64,000 nucleotides of DNA from Synechococcus sp. ATX 2A4 (GTDB taxonomy: Bacteria; Cyanobacteriota; Cyanobacteriia; PCC-6307; Cyanobiaceae). The stretch lies in contig NZ_JAGQCV010000011.1 of assembly GCF_024346375.1 (NCBI RefSeq), positions 1 through 64,000 on the forward strand, read 5' to 3'. Each line of letters opens with the position of its first letter. Within the stretch, counting starts at the first letter, position 1. The notes under the pieces were generated by a model that saw only the letters and a list, made by a program, of their open reading frames with translations, did not search any database and was not told the DNA's origin. This document shows, piece by piece, positions 7,031 to 16,039 of this stretch. The position numbers and the translations under genes are program-made.

Positions 7031-7672
7031 TCAAGCCGCTGCGGGCTGAAAACTGTTCAGACGATTGCCGGCCCGTTCATACCCCAGCCGCTGGATCACC
7101 CCCAGCCCCGCCAGCACCTCATCGAGCACCGCCTCCACGCAGGCCTGCTCACTGGGCTCGAAGCGGCCCAGCACGTGGGAAATCGTGCGGGCCTTGCGCG
7201 TGATCGGATCATCAGCAGGGGCGCTGATGCCGATGCGCAGCCGGGGAAACTCCTGGCTGCCGAGCTGGCTGATGGTGCTGCGCAGGCCGTTATGGCCACC
7301 GGCACTGCCGGCCAGGCGCAGCCGCAGGCGGCCCAACGGCAGGTCCATGTCATCGACGAGCACAAGCATCTGGTCAGGACGCAGGCCGAACCAGTCGAGC
7401 GTGGCACGGATCGACCGGCCGCTCTCATTCATGTAGGTGGTGGGCATCAGCAGCCGCAGGCGCTGGGCCCCCTGGCCCACATCCGCCAGCAGCCCCTGCA
7501 TCCGCGTGTTGGCGCGGAAGCTCACCCGCTCGCGCGCCGCCAGCCGCTCCAGGGCCATGAAGCCCACGTTGTGGCGGGTGCGGGCGTACTTGTCGCCGGG
7601 ATTGCCCAGGCCCACCACCAACTGGAGGTCGCCCGTGCGGGCCTCACCGCCCGGCGTGGAAGAGGCGGTCAT
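7031..7672 (-). CDS. pth: Peptidyl-tRNA hydrolase
   Basis: Releases tRNA from peptidyl-tRNA dropped by ribosomes; essential in bacteria. The 213-residue protein starts at the ATG ending at 7672, after a non-conserved upstream extension. Motifs are VVGLGNPGDKYARTRHNVGF (19-38, containing the catalytic His of RHNVGF and the GLGNPG Asn), MPTTYMNESG, LVDDMDLPLG with the catalytic Asp, and GSAGGHNGLRS. tatA lies 40 bases upstream on the same strand, so cotranscription with tatA and perhaps psbH is likely. Confidence 0.96.
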   Translation of the reverse strand: MTASSTPGGEARTGDLQLVVGLGNPGDKYARTRHNVGFMALERLAARERVSFRANTRMQGLLADVGQGAQRLRLLMPTTYMNESGRSIRATLDWFGLRPDQMLVLVDDMDLPLGRLRLRLAGSAGGHNGLRSTISQLGSQEFPRLRIGISAPADDPITRKARTISHVLGRFEPSEQACVEAVLDEVLAGLGVIQRLGYERAGNRLNSFQPAAA

Positions 7673-7712
7673 GGCCGTGGCGGAACGGAGCGGGGGAAGC
7701 GAAGCGTTGAAC

Positions 7713-8081
7713 TCAGGCGGCCGCCGCAGGCGGCTCGCTGACAGCAGGCTCTGCCACCGGAGCGGGGGAAGCAACGGCAGCGGCCGGCGCAGGCGCAGCA
7801 GCCTCAGCGGCAGACGCCTGAGGCTGCGCGGCAACCGGAACCTCAGCAGCAGGAGCCTGGGCCTCGGTGATCGCCACGCTGTTGGTGGTCACCACGGTGT
7901 CGGCTTCGGAGTCGATCGCCTTGCGGAACTCCTGCTCGAAGTTGGTGGAGGCCGATTGGAACCCCTTGAGCGTGCGACCCAGGGTGCGACCCAGCTCCGG
8001 CAATCGCTTCGGGCCGAACACCAGCAGGCCGATGGCCGCGATGACCGCCATTTCCGGCAGCCCAATCCCAAAGATGTTCAT
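7713..8081 (-). CDS. tatA: Twin-arginine translocase subunit TatA/TatE
   Basis: A 122-residue Tat pore-forming subunit in the thylakoid or plasma membrane. It has the short N-terminal membrane segment (about 3-20), the FGPKRLPELGR hinge (22-32) and an amphipathic helix (LGRTLKGFQSASTNFEQEFR). The last 45 residues are Ala/Pro-rich linker sequence. The potD product in this window has a twin-arginine signal and may be a client. It lies between psbH and pth on the same strand. Confidence 0.9.
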   Translation of the reverse strand: MNIFGIGLPEMAVIAAIGLLVFGPKRLPELGRTLGRTLKGFQSASTNFEQEFRKAIDSEADTVVTTNSVAITEAQAPAAEVPVAAQPQASAAEAAAPAPAAAVASPAPVAEPAVSEPPAAAA

Positions 8082-8173
8082 GGAAAGCCTGGGTCAGACA
8101 CTGAAGCGGGAACAAACGTGAAATCCAGAGAGCCCGGCAGCCAGCGCCGCCAGGCCCACCAACGGCCGGACGA

Positions 8174-8374
8174 TCAGCCGAGGCCGTTCCAGTTCACGGT
8201 GATGCCGTCGAGCAGCAGCGACTTGTTGTACAGCTGCAGGATCACGAGCAGGAACACCAGGAACAGCACCATGAAGATGCCCATCACCGGCGTGGTGCCC
8301 CAGCCGGGCACCACCTTGCCGTACTCGGAGTTGAGCGGGCGGAGCAGGTTTCCCAGCGGGGTGCGTTGCGCCAT
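8174..8374 (-). CDS. psbH: Photosystem II protein PsbH
   Basis: A 66-residue single-span subunit of the photosystem II core. It starts at the ATG ending at 8374 with [19 protein letters not shown]; the membrane span is [19 protein letters not shown], followed by the conserved [15 protein letters not shown] end. Like other cyanobacterial PsbH it lacks the long phosphorylated N-terminus of plants. It is divergent from psbN, with about 120 bases between starts holding both promoters. Confidence 0.97.
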   Translation of the reverse strand: MAQRTPLGNLLRPLNSEYGKVVPGWGTTPVMGIFMVLFLVFLLVILQLYNKSLLLDGITVNWNGLG

Positions 8375-8497
8375 GGCGGGTGAGCCTCTCGGACACATGT
8401 ATGGGGATCGTTACTGTAAGGGTCGAGGCGGAGACCGGCGCGGTCACTGTCGAGAGTTGTGATCCACCTCCGCCATCCCCAGCAGCTGCCCCCTTCC

Positions 8498-8641
8498 TTG
8501 ACCGAAACCTCCTCCCCCGCCCTTTCGATCGCGCTCACCGTGCTGGTGGCGCTGCTCGCCCTCACCGGCTTCGGGGTCTACCTCGCCTTCGGCCCCCCGT
8601 CCAAGGGCCTCACCGATCCCTTCGACGATCACGACGACTGA
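8498..8641 (+). CDS. psbN: Photosystem II assembly protein PsbN
   Basis: A small single-span thylakoid protein needed for assembly and repair of photosystem II rather than a stable subunit. The ETSSPALSIALTVLVALLA start and the GFGVYLAFGPPSKGLTDPFD end are typical. No ATG is in frame: TTG 8498 gives 47 residues, close to family length, while GTG 8459 would add 13 unusual residues. I prefer the TTG. The last 13 bases overlap the convergent alpha-mannosidase gene. Confidence 0.92.
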   Translation: MTETSSPALSIALTVLVALLALTGFGVYLAFGPPSKGLTDPFDDHDD

Positions 8642-11600
8642 GCCTGAGCGGGCGTCACCCGCCGCACCCGCAGGTGCCGCAGCGCCCAGGGAGGCAGCAG
8701 CGGTTCAGCCGGCCCGATCACCTGCCAGCCCGCTGAGAGCCCCAGCGGCTGCCGGCAGGGCGAGAGGTTCTGCACCGTGATCCGCACCACCCCCGGCTCC
8801 GCATCCGGCGCGATCGCCACCGGGTCGAGCTGGGCCGAACCCAGGGCGAGCGCTGGTGGTGGTGGCGTGGGCACCAGTGCTGTGACCGCTGGTGGCATGG
8901 CCCCTGGATCCAGAGCCGCGGGCGGCGTGGCCGGACGGCACCAGCTCGGCGCGCGAAACGCGCGGGCCGCCGCCGGCACTGCCGCCTGACGCCACCCGTC
9001 GGCGCAGGGCATCAGCGCGAGCCGCAGGCGCTGCAGGCCGTTGTCGGCGCCAGGGTCGGGCCAGGTGGGCCCGCGCAGCAGGGATACCCCAAGGCGCTCC
9101 GCCGTTCCCGACACGCCCTGCGGCCCATCCAGCAGCACCGCCAGGCCGCCGCGCTCCGCCTGGCTGCAGGTCCAGGCGATCGCCGGCACCTCCCAGCGGG
9201 CCTTCTCGCGGGCGGTGCAGGGCACCGCAGGGCGCTCCAGCACGCCCGCCGGGGTATCGGCCGCCCAGCGGCAGGCCCGCTGCTGCAGCGGCACCTCCAG
9301 CTGCAGCAGCTCATGGCGCTGGCGCCAGTCCACCCGCAGCACCAGCTCCAGCCAGGGGCTGCCCGCCAGCAGGCGCAGATCCAGCCGCAACGGGCTGGCT
9401 CCGCAACGGCCCCGCGCCACCAGGCGCATGCAGAGGGGGCCCTGCTCCACCAGCTCCAGCACCGGCTGCCATTCCAGCGGCAGCGGGTGCTCGCGGTGAT
9501 CCGCCGCCAGATCCCAGGCATCCCAGAACTCGCCGCTGTCGCGCCAGCGGCGCCACTGCAGCGGTGCCGCCAGCCGGGGCGGCCCGTCAGCGCCCCAGAG
9601 CTGCTCCAGCCCGCCAGCTCCCAGCTCGGCTGCCAGCAGACCATTGCCGATCCGCCAGCGCCCCTCGCCCAGCGGCTCGCTCCACACCGGCGCCTGCACC
9701 TCCACCTCCAGCGGCGCTGCCGCTGGAGCCGCTGCCGGCCGTGATCGGCGCTCCAGGGCCAGGGGCGTCAGCCCAGCTGCAGGCGGCAGCTGCACCCAGC
9801 AGCCCCCGCCCGGTGCCACCTGCTGCGGCAGCGGCCGCTGCGCGAGCGTCCAGCGGCCCGCCGGCAACCGCAGGGTGAGCGCTGCCGCCGGCAGGGGCTG
9901 CAGCCGCATCACCCACCAGGGCTGGCCGGCCGGCTGGGCCTCAGCCGCCGCCGCCCCTCCCTCCAACCAGGCCAGCAGCAGGCGGTCGCGGCGTTCCCGC
10001 GCCCCGCGGCGGGCCCGGCGCCACTGGGGCTCCGCCTGCTCGAACACCTCCGCCACCGACGTGCCCGGCAGGATGTCGTGGAACTGCTGAAACAGCAGCG
10101 TGCGCCATCCGGCGCCGGCGGAACCAGCTGCCTGCGTGTCGTCCTCCGGCGCCGTGATGTCCGCCGCACCAGCCCACAGCAGCGCCGCCGCCAGGTCGGC
10201 TTCGCGCAGCAGCCTTTCCAGGGTGCGGTTGTGGCGTTTCTGGTCGGGCCGGCTGGTGGGGCAGGCCCGGTGCAGCTCCAGGTAGAGCTCGTCGCGCCAC
10301 ACCGGCAGCTGGGCGCGGTAGAGCTCCAGCCGGGCCAGGTAGGGGCGCACGCCGCCGTGGGCCTGGGGGGCGGCGGCGGGCTGCTGCTGCCACAGCGCCA
10401 GCTGCTCATACATCTCTGCCGTGGGGCCGCCGCCGTGGTCGCCCACGCCCGGCAGCCAAAGGGCGTCCGCGTCGCCGGTGGCCCGCTGCCACTCCAGCCG
10501 GTAGCGCTCCATCGCCAGCGGGTCGCCACCGGTGCCGATCGGGGCGGTCATCAGCGCCAGCACTTCGGCGCCGCAGCGCCCCCGCCAGCGGAACAGCCGG
10601 TGCGGGAACGGATTCGTGGCATTCCAGGCCAGCTTGTGGGTGCAGAACCAGCGCACCCCGGTGGCCGCCGCCACCACCGGCAGCCCGGCGCCGAAGCCGA
10701 AGCTGTCGGGCAGCCAGGCGAGCGGGTGCTCCCACTCCGGAAAGGTGGCGCGGCTGTAGGCCTGGCCGTCCTCGAACTGGCGCAGCAGCGATGCGGTGCC
10801 GATCAGCACCGCATCGGTTTCCACCCACGGACCATTGAGCGGCTCCCAGCGCCCTTCCCGCATCCGCGCCCGGATCGCGGCGAACAAAGCGGGGCGGTGC
10901 TGCTCCAGCCAGGCGTAGAGCGCCGGGGTGGAATGGCCGAAGTGCAGCGTCGGGTCGCGCTCCATCAACGCCAGCGTCGAGCGGAAGGTGCGCTCGGCCG
11001 CCTGCCAGGTATCAGCCACCGGCCACAACCAGGCCAGATCCAGGTGGGCATGGCCCGCCACCTGAAACCCACCCGGCGGCGCCAGCACGGCCCGGGCCCG
11101 CGCCGCCGCCGCCTCCAGGCCCACTGCCGGAGCGTCATCGCCTGGAGCGAAGCTGTCGGGACCCGGGCTGTCGGCCGTCTGGCGCAGGGCCGCCAGCTCC
11201 AGGGCGGTGGCCAGCAGCAGGCCGCCGGGGTCGCGCTGGTCAAGGGGTTCGGCCTCGATCCGGCTGTGGATCAGGGCGCCGTCGTCGTGCAGGGGGCTGC
11301 GCAGCTCCAGCTCCAGATGCAGCGGCTCCCCGCTCCACCAGCGCTGCGGCAGCCGCCAGCGGCAGGCCGCATCGAACAGATCGCCGCGGTGCACCGGCTG
11401 CCCATCGACGCGCAGCTCGGCCTCGGCAGCCCACCAGCTCAGCACCAGCCGCGCCACGGCCGGCGGCGGATCGCGCCACGGCTCCGGGCACACCAGCGTC
11501 GTCGTCAATTGCAACGGTTGGCCGCCGCGGGGCCAGAGGATCAGGCCACGGGCGTGCCAATCGGGGCGGTAGCGCCGTCCCCAGGCCTCGCCGAGGGCCA

Positions 11601-11739
11601 CGCGCCACTCCCCATCAGGGAAGCGGCGGCACCAGCGGGGCTGCAGGTCGAGGCAGGAACGTGATCGAAACGTTTCAATCCAGGGGCGAAGCTCGGGATC
11701 GAGGCCCTGCGTCATCGTTTCGGGTCGGGTGTGACCCAT
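8629..11739 (-). CDS. Alpha-mannosidase, glycoside hydrolase family 38
   Basis: A 1036-residue GH38 enzyme expected to remove alpha-linked mannose from glycans. There is an N-terminal beta-sandwich (about 1-220), then the catalytic domain with HAHLDLAWLW (230-239, the HxDxxW zinc site) and WLPDSFGFG (342-350, where D345 is the expected nucleophile), plus GVGDHGGGPT, whose His and Asp complete the metal site. Beta-rich domains fill the C-terminal half. No signal peptide is seen, so it is probably cytoplasmic. ATG 11739 or 11715 could be the start. It sits alone between psbN and psbI, where I would not expect it; acquisition is inferred. Confidence 0.92.
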   Translation of the reverse strand: MGHTRPETMTQGLDPELRPWIETFRSRSCLDLQPRWCRRFPDGEWRVALGEAWGRRYRPDWHARGLILWPRGGQPLQLTTTLVCPEPWRDPPPAVARLVLSWWAAEAELRVDGQPVHRGDLFDAACRWRLPQRWWSGEPLHLELELRSPLHDDGALIHSRIEAEPLDQRDPGGLLLATALELAALRQTADSPGPDSFAPGDDAPAVGLEAAAARARAVLAPPGGFQVAGHAHLDLAWLWPVADTWQAAERTFRSTLALMERDPTLHFGHSTPALYAWLEQHRPALFAAIRARMREGRWEPLNGPWVETDAVLIGTASLLRQFEDGQAYSRATFPEWEHPLAWLPDSFGFGAGLPVVAAATGVRWFCTHKLAWNATNPFPHRLFRWRGRCGAEVLALMTAPIGTGGDPLAMERYRLEWQRATGDADALWLPGVGDHGGGPTAEMYEQLALWQQQPAAAPQAHGGVRPYLARLELYRAQLPVWRDELYLELHRACPTSRPDQKRHNRTLERLLREADLAAALLWAGAADITAPEDDTQAAGSAGAGWRTLLFQQFHDILPGTSVAEVFEQAEPQWRRARRGARERRDRLLLAWLEGGAAAAEAQPAGQPWWVMRLQPLPAAALTLRLPAGRWTLAQRPLPQQVAPGGGCWVQLPPAAGLTPLALERRSRPAAAPAAAPLEVEVQAPVWSEPLGEGRWRIGNGLLAAELGAGGLEQLWGADGPPRLAAPLQWRRWRDSGEFWDAWDLAADHREHPLPLEWQPVLELVEQGPLCMRLVARGRCGASPLRLDLRLLAGSPWLELVLRVDWRQRHELLQLEVPLQQRACRWAADTPAGVLERPAVPCTAREKARWEVPAIAWTCSQAERGGLAVLLDGPQGVSGTAERLGVSLLRGPTWPDPGADNGLQRLRLALMPCADGWRQAAVPAAARAFRAPSWCRPATPPAALDPGAMPPAVTALVPTPPPPALALGSAQLDPVAIAPDAEPGVVRITVQNLSPCRQPLGLSAGWQVIGPAEPLLPPWALRHLRVRRVTPAQAQSS

Positions 11740-11816
11740 AGGATGATGCCGCTGCCGAAGGGTCGTTCAGGGCCCACCTGGCGCCTGTCACTCCCTGTCA
11801 CCCGCCGGACCGGACC

Positions 11817-11936
11817 ATGCTCGCTCTCAAGATCTCGGTTTACTCGGTCGTTTTCTTCTTCATCGGCATCTTCGTCTTCGGCTTCCTGGCCAGCGATCCC
11901 AGCCGCACCCCCAGCCGCAAAGATCTCGAAGACTGA
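11817..11936 (+). CDS. psbI: Photosystem II reaction centre protein PsbI
   Basis: A 39-residue single-span subunit next to D1 in photosystem II. The product starts [19 protein letters not shown], spans the membrane and ends in [17 protein letters not shown], matching PsbI throughout. ATG is at 11817. The mannosidase gene starts 77 bases upstream on the other strand, so the promoter lies between them. Confidence 0.96.
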   Translation: MLALKISVYSVVFFFIGIFVFGFLASDPSRTPSRKDLED

Positions 11937-12064
11937 AGCCTGAGCTCCTGACCCAGCGCACCGCGTCCCCCTACGGGCCGGCGCTGGGCCAGTGCTCGCC
12001 CTGCCCGGCAGCGGCCTCTGCCCACGCCTGTCGTGGCAGGATCAGCCGCTGATTGGGAAATCGC

Positions 12065-15000
12065 GTGCCCTCAGCCAAGCCACTTCGCTGGGCCATTGGG
12101 GTTGCAGGCGTGCTCGCGGCCTGTTCCGGGGTTCCCAGCGTGGAGGCCCGCAACCACCCGCCTTCCCCCCAGCCACCGGCAGGTGGCGGCGACGCCAGCG
12201 CAGCTGATCGAGCCGCGCAACCGCCACCAGACACGGGGCCCGCGGCGCTGCCGGCGTCCAGCCTGGCGGCGATGCCAGAGGATTCCGGTCTGACGGCCAC
12301 GCCGGCGAGTGGTCCCGGAGATCCCGGCTTCCTTCCCGTCGCTACCGGCGCCAACGAAGCCAGCGGCCGCCAGGATTCGATTCCCAGCCAGGGCCAGGAT
12401 CCCAGCCCGGTGCCGCTGCCTGGCGGTGGCCCCCCAGCAGATCTGACGCCCGCGCCGGCGGCAGCTGCCGCATCTCCTCCCCTGCTGCTCGACATCACCG
12501 CCGATCAGCAGGGCTTCGATCTGGTGATCAACCGCTACGTGGCCACCGGCAATGCCTCGGCCCTGCTGTCCGGCGGCCGCCTGATGGCCGAGCGGATCGA
12601 ATACGACACTGTGAACCGCACCGTGTACGCCACCGGCAGCGTGCGGTTTCAGCGCGGCAACCAGTTCCTGCAGGCCAGCAAGCTGCGGTTCAACCTGATC
12701 GAAGGCCGCGGTGAGATGGAGGACGTCTATGGCGTGCTCGACCTCACCACCTCTGTTGTGGACCTCAATCCCGAGGTGCCCCCGGCCGAGCCCCTGGGGG
12801 CGCCGCCGCCACTGGCCTGCCCCACCGAGCTGCCGCCGATCCCGAACTGGCACCCCTACCCCTGGGCAGCCACGGCCTGGGCCGGCCAGACCACCAACGC
12901 CGGCTTCGGCGAAACCTTCGTCTTCCAGGGGGCCCTGCGCCAGGACTACCTGCTGGGCGCAGGACTGCAGCGACGCCTGCTCCAGGCCGGGCCCTTCGCC
13001 CTCGAACTCGATCTCAACCTGCTGGGGCACAAGGCAGCCGCCGAAAACAGCGCCGGCATCGCCGCCCAGAGCTTCGGGGAAATCACCGCAGGCATCGGTC
13101 TGCGGGCCTGGCTGCAGCCCTGGCTCAGCCTGGGCTTTGTGCAGGGGGTGAGCTTCAACACCAGCTTGAGCAACTTCGAGTGCGCCACCCGCGAGAACTG
13201 CGCCCAGCTGCTCAACTACCTCGCCTTCGAGGTGGAAGGGGCGTTCTCGCCGCAGTGGTCGGTGGTGGGCCGGATTCACCACCGCTCCGGTGCCTTCGGC
13301 CTTTACAGCGGGGTGCGGGAAGGCAGCAACGCTTACCTGATCGGCCTGCGCCATCGCTTCGGCAGCCAACCCGCCCGTGGTGCCGGCCCTCAGGCCGAGC
13401 TGCTGCCCCCCAAGGGCTGCCCCAACCGTGGCGCCGAGCCGCCCGAGCGGCCCCGCTCGCTGGCCGAGGCGCTGGAGCAGGTCGCGATGGGCGGCACCGC
13501 CCCCGCCGAACCCCAGGCCCCCGCCAAGCCCCAAGGCCCCACCGAGCCGGCTGCCGGAACAGGTGCCACTGCTGCGAACGGCACCGGCACGGCAACCACC
13601 ACTGCTGGCCAGGCGCCACAGCGGCCCAGTTTCCGCACCATGCGCGCCCAGGAAGAGGAACGCCGCAAGGCGATCGCCGCCCTCACCGATCAACGCATCA
13701 GTGATGTGCAGGCGCGTGAAGGCCTGGCCTCCGAGCGCCGCTTCGGCGTTCCCGGGGGCGGCAACACCAGCGACGACAACAACAACAACGACTTCGGGCC
13801 CGCCAGGCCGCCCCAGGTGCGGCGGCTGGAGAGCAACCGCCGCCCGAACCTGGTGGACGGCACCCTCACCCGGCTGCGCTTCCAGGCCGCCCGCGCCGTG
13901 CTCACCGCCGAAGGCTGGCGGGCCGATCGGGCCAGCTTCACCAACGACCCCTTCACACCCGCCCAGTCGTGGATGGATGCCGACGACGTGCTGGCCGTGC
14001 AGGACGAGAACGGCGACACGGTGATCACCTCCCGCCGCAACCGGCTGATCCTGGAAGATCGCCTGCCGATCAACGTCACGAGCAGCACCCGCATCCGCAA
14101 GGAGCAGGAGGTGGAGAACCGCTGGGTGTTCGGCGTCGACAACGAAGACCGCGACGGCTTCTTCGTGGGCCGCCGCCTCAAGCCGATCGGCATCGGCCAG
14201 CGCGGCATCCTGGAGTTGGAGCCCCAGTTCCTGCTGCAACGCGCCTACGAAGGCACCACCAACAGCTACCCCCTGCCCGGCCAGCCCGCCGGGGCGGATG
14301 CCCAGTCGCAACCCAGCACCCTGGGCGATCTGTTCGGCCTTGAAGCGCGCCTGCAGGCGCCGGTGTTCGGCTTCGAGGCCGACCTCAACCTCGACATCTC
14401 CACCTTTGATCCCAGCAATTTCTCCAACGGCACCCGCAGTTGGGGCGAACTGGTGCGCCCGCTCAAGCTGCCGCTGCTGGGTGATGTGAAGTCACGCATC
14501 TTCGGCGCCTACCGCTTCCGCATCTGGAACGGAACCCTGGGCGAGCAGGACGTGTACTCCGCCTACGGCACCTCAATCGAACAGCGCGGCGTGCTGCCGC
14601 CGGTGGGCAACTTCAGCAACAGCTATTTCTGGCGGCTGGGCGTGGGCAACTACCAAAGCAACGAGTTCTTCGAGAACGGCGGCGAATCCCAGAACTTCGC
14701 CCAGCTGTGGCGCGGCAACGCCTTCGGCGCCATCAACAGTTCCATCACCCTCTGGCGCGGCCAGCCGCTGCCCTCCACCCCAGAAGGGGCGCTGCGCTAT
14801 TCACCGGTGCCAATCGTGCCGGGCCTCACCTTCAACACCAACATCTCAGCGAGCCTCGCCTACTTCGGCGATGGCACCCGTCAGAACGTGTTCTCGCTCT
14901 CCGGCGGGCCCACGCTCACCCTGGGCCACTTCAGCCGGCCCTTCCTCGATTACACCCAGCTCACCGTCACCGGTGGCATCAGTGTGCGCGATGGCCTCAG

Positions 15001-15322
15001 CCCGTTCGCCTTCGATGCCGCCGTGGATCTGGGCACGGTGGGCATTGGCCTCACCCAGCAACTGGTGGGCCCGCTGGTGCTCGATGGCGGCATCGGCGTG
15101 AACGTGGATGCCAGCTCACCCAACTACGGCGAGCTCACCGGCTCGTTCGTTGAACTGCGTTGGCAGCGTCGCTCCTATGCCTTCAGCGTCTACTACAGCC
15201 CCTTTGAAGGGATCGGCGGCGTGCGCATCCGCCTGAACGATTTCGGCTTCAGAGGCACCGGCGTGCCCTTCGTGCCCTACCAGCAGCGGATGCGCGGCCA
15301 CACCGGCGACGGCCTGTTCTGA
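12065..15322 (+). CDS. DUF3769 protein, cyanobacterial LptD-like outer-membrane protein
   Basis: A protein of about 1085 residues from GTG 12065 (TTG 12053 is also in frame). It has an N-terminal signal-like segment (RWAIGVAGVLAACSG, with a possible lipobox), a Pro/Ala-rich linker, then an OstA/LptA-like region (about 140-230: FDLVINRYVATGNASALLSG, then LMAERIEYDTVNRTVYATGS). A second Ala/Pro/Thr-rich linker lies near 460-520. The C-terminal half is rich in alternating beta-strand sequence (for example SSPNYGELTGSFVELRWQRR) consistent with a beta-barrel. DUF3769 proteins are regarded as the cyanobacterial counterpart of LptD, inserting lipopolysaccharide in the outer membrane. The kdsD and kdsB genes in the window fit that use. 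Confidence 0.8.
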   Translation: MPSAKPLRWAIGVAGVLAACSGVPSVEARNHPPSPQPPAGGGDASAADRAAQPPPDTGPAALPASSLAAMPEDSGLTATPASGPGDPGFLPVATGANEASGRQDSIPSQGQDPSPVPLPGGGPPADLTPAPAAAAASPPLLLDITADQQGFDLVINRYVATGNASALLSGGRLMAERIEYDTVNRTVYATGSVRFQRGNQFLQASKLRFNLIEGRGEMEDVYGVLDLTTSVVDLNPEVPPAEPLGAPPPLACPTELPPIPNWHPYPWAATAWAGQTTNAGFGETFVFQGALRQDYLLGAGLQRRLLQAGPFALELDLNLLGHKAAAENSAGIAAQSFGEITAGIGLRAWLQPWLSLGFVQGVSFNTSLSNFECATRENCAQLLNYLAFEVEGAFSPQWSVVGRIHHRSGAFGLYSGVREGSNAYLIGLRHRFGSQPARGAGPQAELLPPKGCPNRGAEPPERPRSLAEALEQVAMGGTAPAEPQAPAKPQGPTEPAAGTGATAANGTGTATTTAGQAPQRPSFRTMRAQEEERRKAIAALTDQRISDVQAREGLASERRFGVPGGGNTSDDNNNNDFGPARPPQVRRLESNRRPNLVDGTLTRLRFQAARAVLTAEGWRADRASFTNDPFTPAQSWMDADDVLAVQDENGDTVITSRRNRLILEDRLPINVTSSTRIRKEQEVENRWVFGVDNEDRDGFFVGRRLKPIGIGQRGILELEPQFLLQRAYEGTTNSYPLPGQPAGADAQSQPSTLGDLFGLEARLQAPVFGFEADLNLDISTFDPSNFSNGTRSWGELVRPLKLPLLGDVKSRIFGAYRFRIWNGTLGEQDVYSAYGTSIEQRGVLPPVGNFSNSYFWRLGVGNYQSNEFFENGGESQNFAQLWRGNAFGAINSSITLWRGQPLPSTPEGALRYSPVPIVPGLTFNTNISASLAYFGDGTRQNVFSLSGGPTLTLGHFSRPFLDYTQLTVTGGISVRDGLSPFAFDAAVDLGTVGIGLTQQLVGPLVLDGGIGVNVDASSPNYGELTGSFVELRWQRRSYAFSVYYSPFEGIGGVRIRLNDFGFRGTGVPFVPYQQRMRGHTGDGLF

Positions 15323-15340
15323 GCGAGCGGTCCCGCCCGC

Positions 15341-15991
15341 TCAGAACCCGTTCAGGTAGGGCAGGCGGGCGACGGTGGCCACCAGGGCGTCGTCGTTGGC
15401 GAGCAGCTGGCCGGTGGCATCCCACTGGCCGGTGGTGAGCATCTGCCGCGGCCCGGGCGCCAGCTCCAGCGCCCACACCTGATCGCCGCAGCGCAGCTCG
15501 GCGGCCTGCACATCCAGCACAAAGGAGGCGGTGGGATGGGAGCTGGCATGGGCCTGGATGGCCAGCATCTGCTCATGGCCGCTGGTGAGGCAAGGCAGGC
15601 CAAGGGCCAGGCCGTTGCCGTGGAAGATTTCGGCGAAGCTCTCGCCGATCACCGCCCGCAGGCCCCAGCGCATCAGCGCCTGCGGCGCATGTTCGCGGCT
15701 CGACCCGCAGCCGAAGTTGCGGTTCACCAGCAGCAACCGGGCACCGCTGTGCTCGGGGCGGTCGAACGGATGGCTGCCGCCCAGCTCGCTGCGGTCGTCG
15801 GCGAACACCTGTTCCCCCAGGCCTTCGAAGGTGACGCACTTGAGGAAGCGGGCCGGGATGATCCGGTCGGTGTCGATGTCGTCGCCGGCGAGCACCACCG
15901 CGCGCCCTTCGACGCTGGGGATCGGTCCGATCGGGAAGCCGCTGGAGGTCACCGCGTCGGTGAGGGGGGGCAGGGAAGGGGAAGCGATCAC
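15341..15991 (-). CDS. leuD: 3-isopropylmalate dehydratase small subunit
   Basis: Small subunit of isopropylmalate isomerase, the second step of leucine synthesis, acting with LeuC. The 216-residue protein starts at a GTG ending at 15991. Motifs are GDDIDTDRIIPARFL (about 37-51), NRNFGCGSSREHAPQAL (the swivel-domain substrate loop) and AVIGESFAEIFHGNGLALG. It lies 48 bases downstream of leuC on the same strand, and the spacer holds a triplicated 9-base unit. The leuC-leuD order is the usual operon. Confidence 0.95.
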   Translation of the reverse strand: MIASPSLPPLTDAVTSSGFPIGPIPSVEGRAVVLAGDDIDTDRIIPARFLKCVTFEGLGEQVFADDRSELGGSHPFDRPEHSGARLLLVNRNFGCGSSREHAPQALMRWGLRAVIGESFAEIFHGNGLALGLPCLTSGHEQMLAIQAHASSHPTASFVLDVQAAELRCGDQVWALELAPGPRQMLTTGQWDATGQLLANDDALVATVARLPYLNGF

Positions 15992-16010
15992 GGCGTCAGG
16001 TGGTCATGGT

Positions 16011-16037
16011 GGGTCAGCTGGGTCAGCTGGGTCAGGT
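16011..16037. repeat. Three 9-base tandem repeats between leuC and leuD
   Basis: GGGTCAGCT, GGGTCAGCT and GGGTCAGGT follow one another at 16011-16037 in the 48-base spacer. On the transcribed strand the unit is AGCTGACCC, which contains a TGA stop. Copy number could vary by slippage and change spacing between the leuC stop and the leuD start. Confidence 0.8.
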
Positions 16038-16039
16038 GC

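Noticed and set aside
10078-11664. Open frame of 528 codons on the plus strand
   Set aside because: Antisense to the GH38 mannosidase, whose catalytic motifs are unambiguous.
12071-14311. Long open frame (746 codons) on the minus strand
   Set aside because: It is antisense to the DUF3769 gene and follows from high G+C at third positions; composition is His/Gly/Ala-rich and without family resemblance.
16011-16037. CRISPR-like repeats
   Set aside because: Units are 9 bases, directly adjacent and without spacers; no cas genes are present anywhere in the window.
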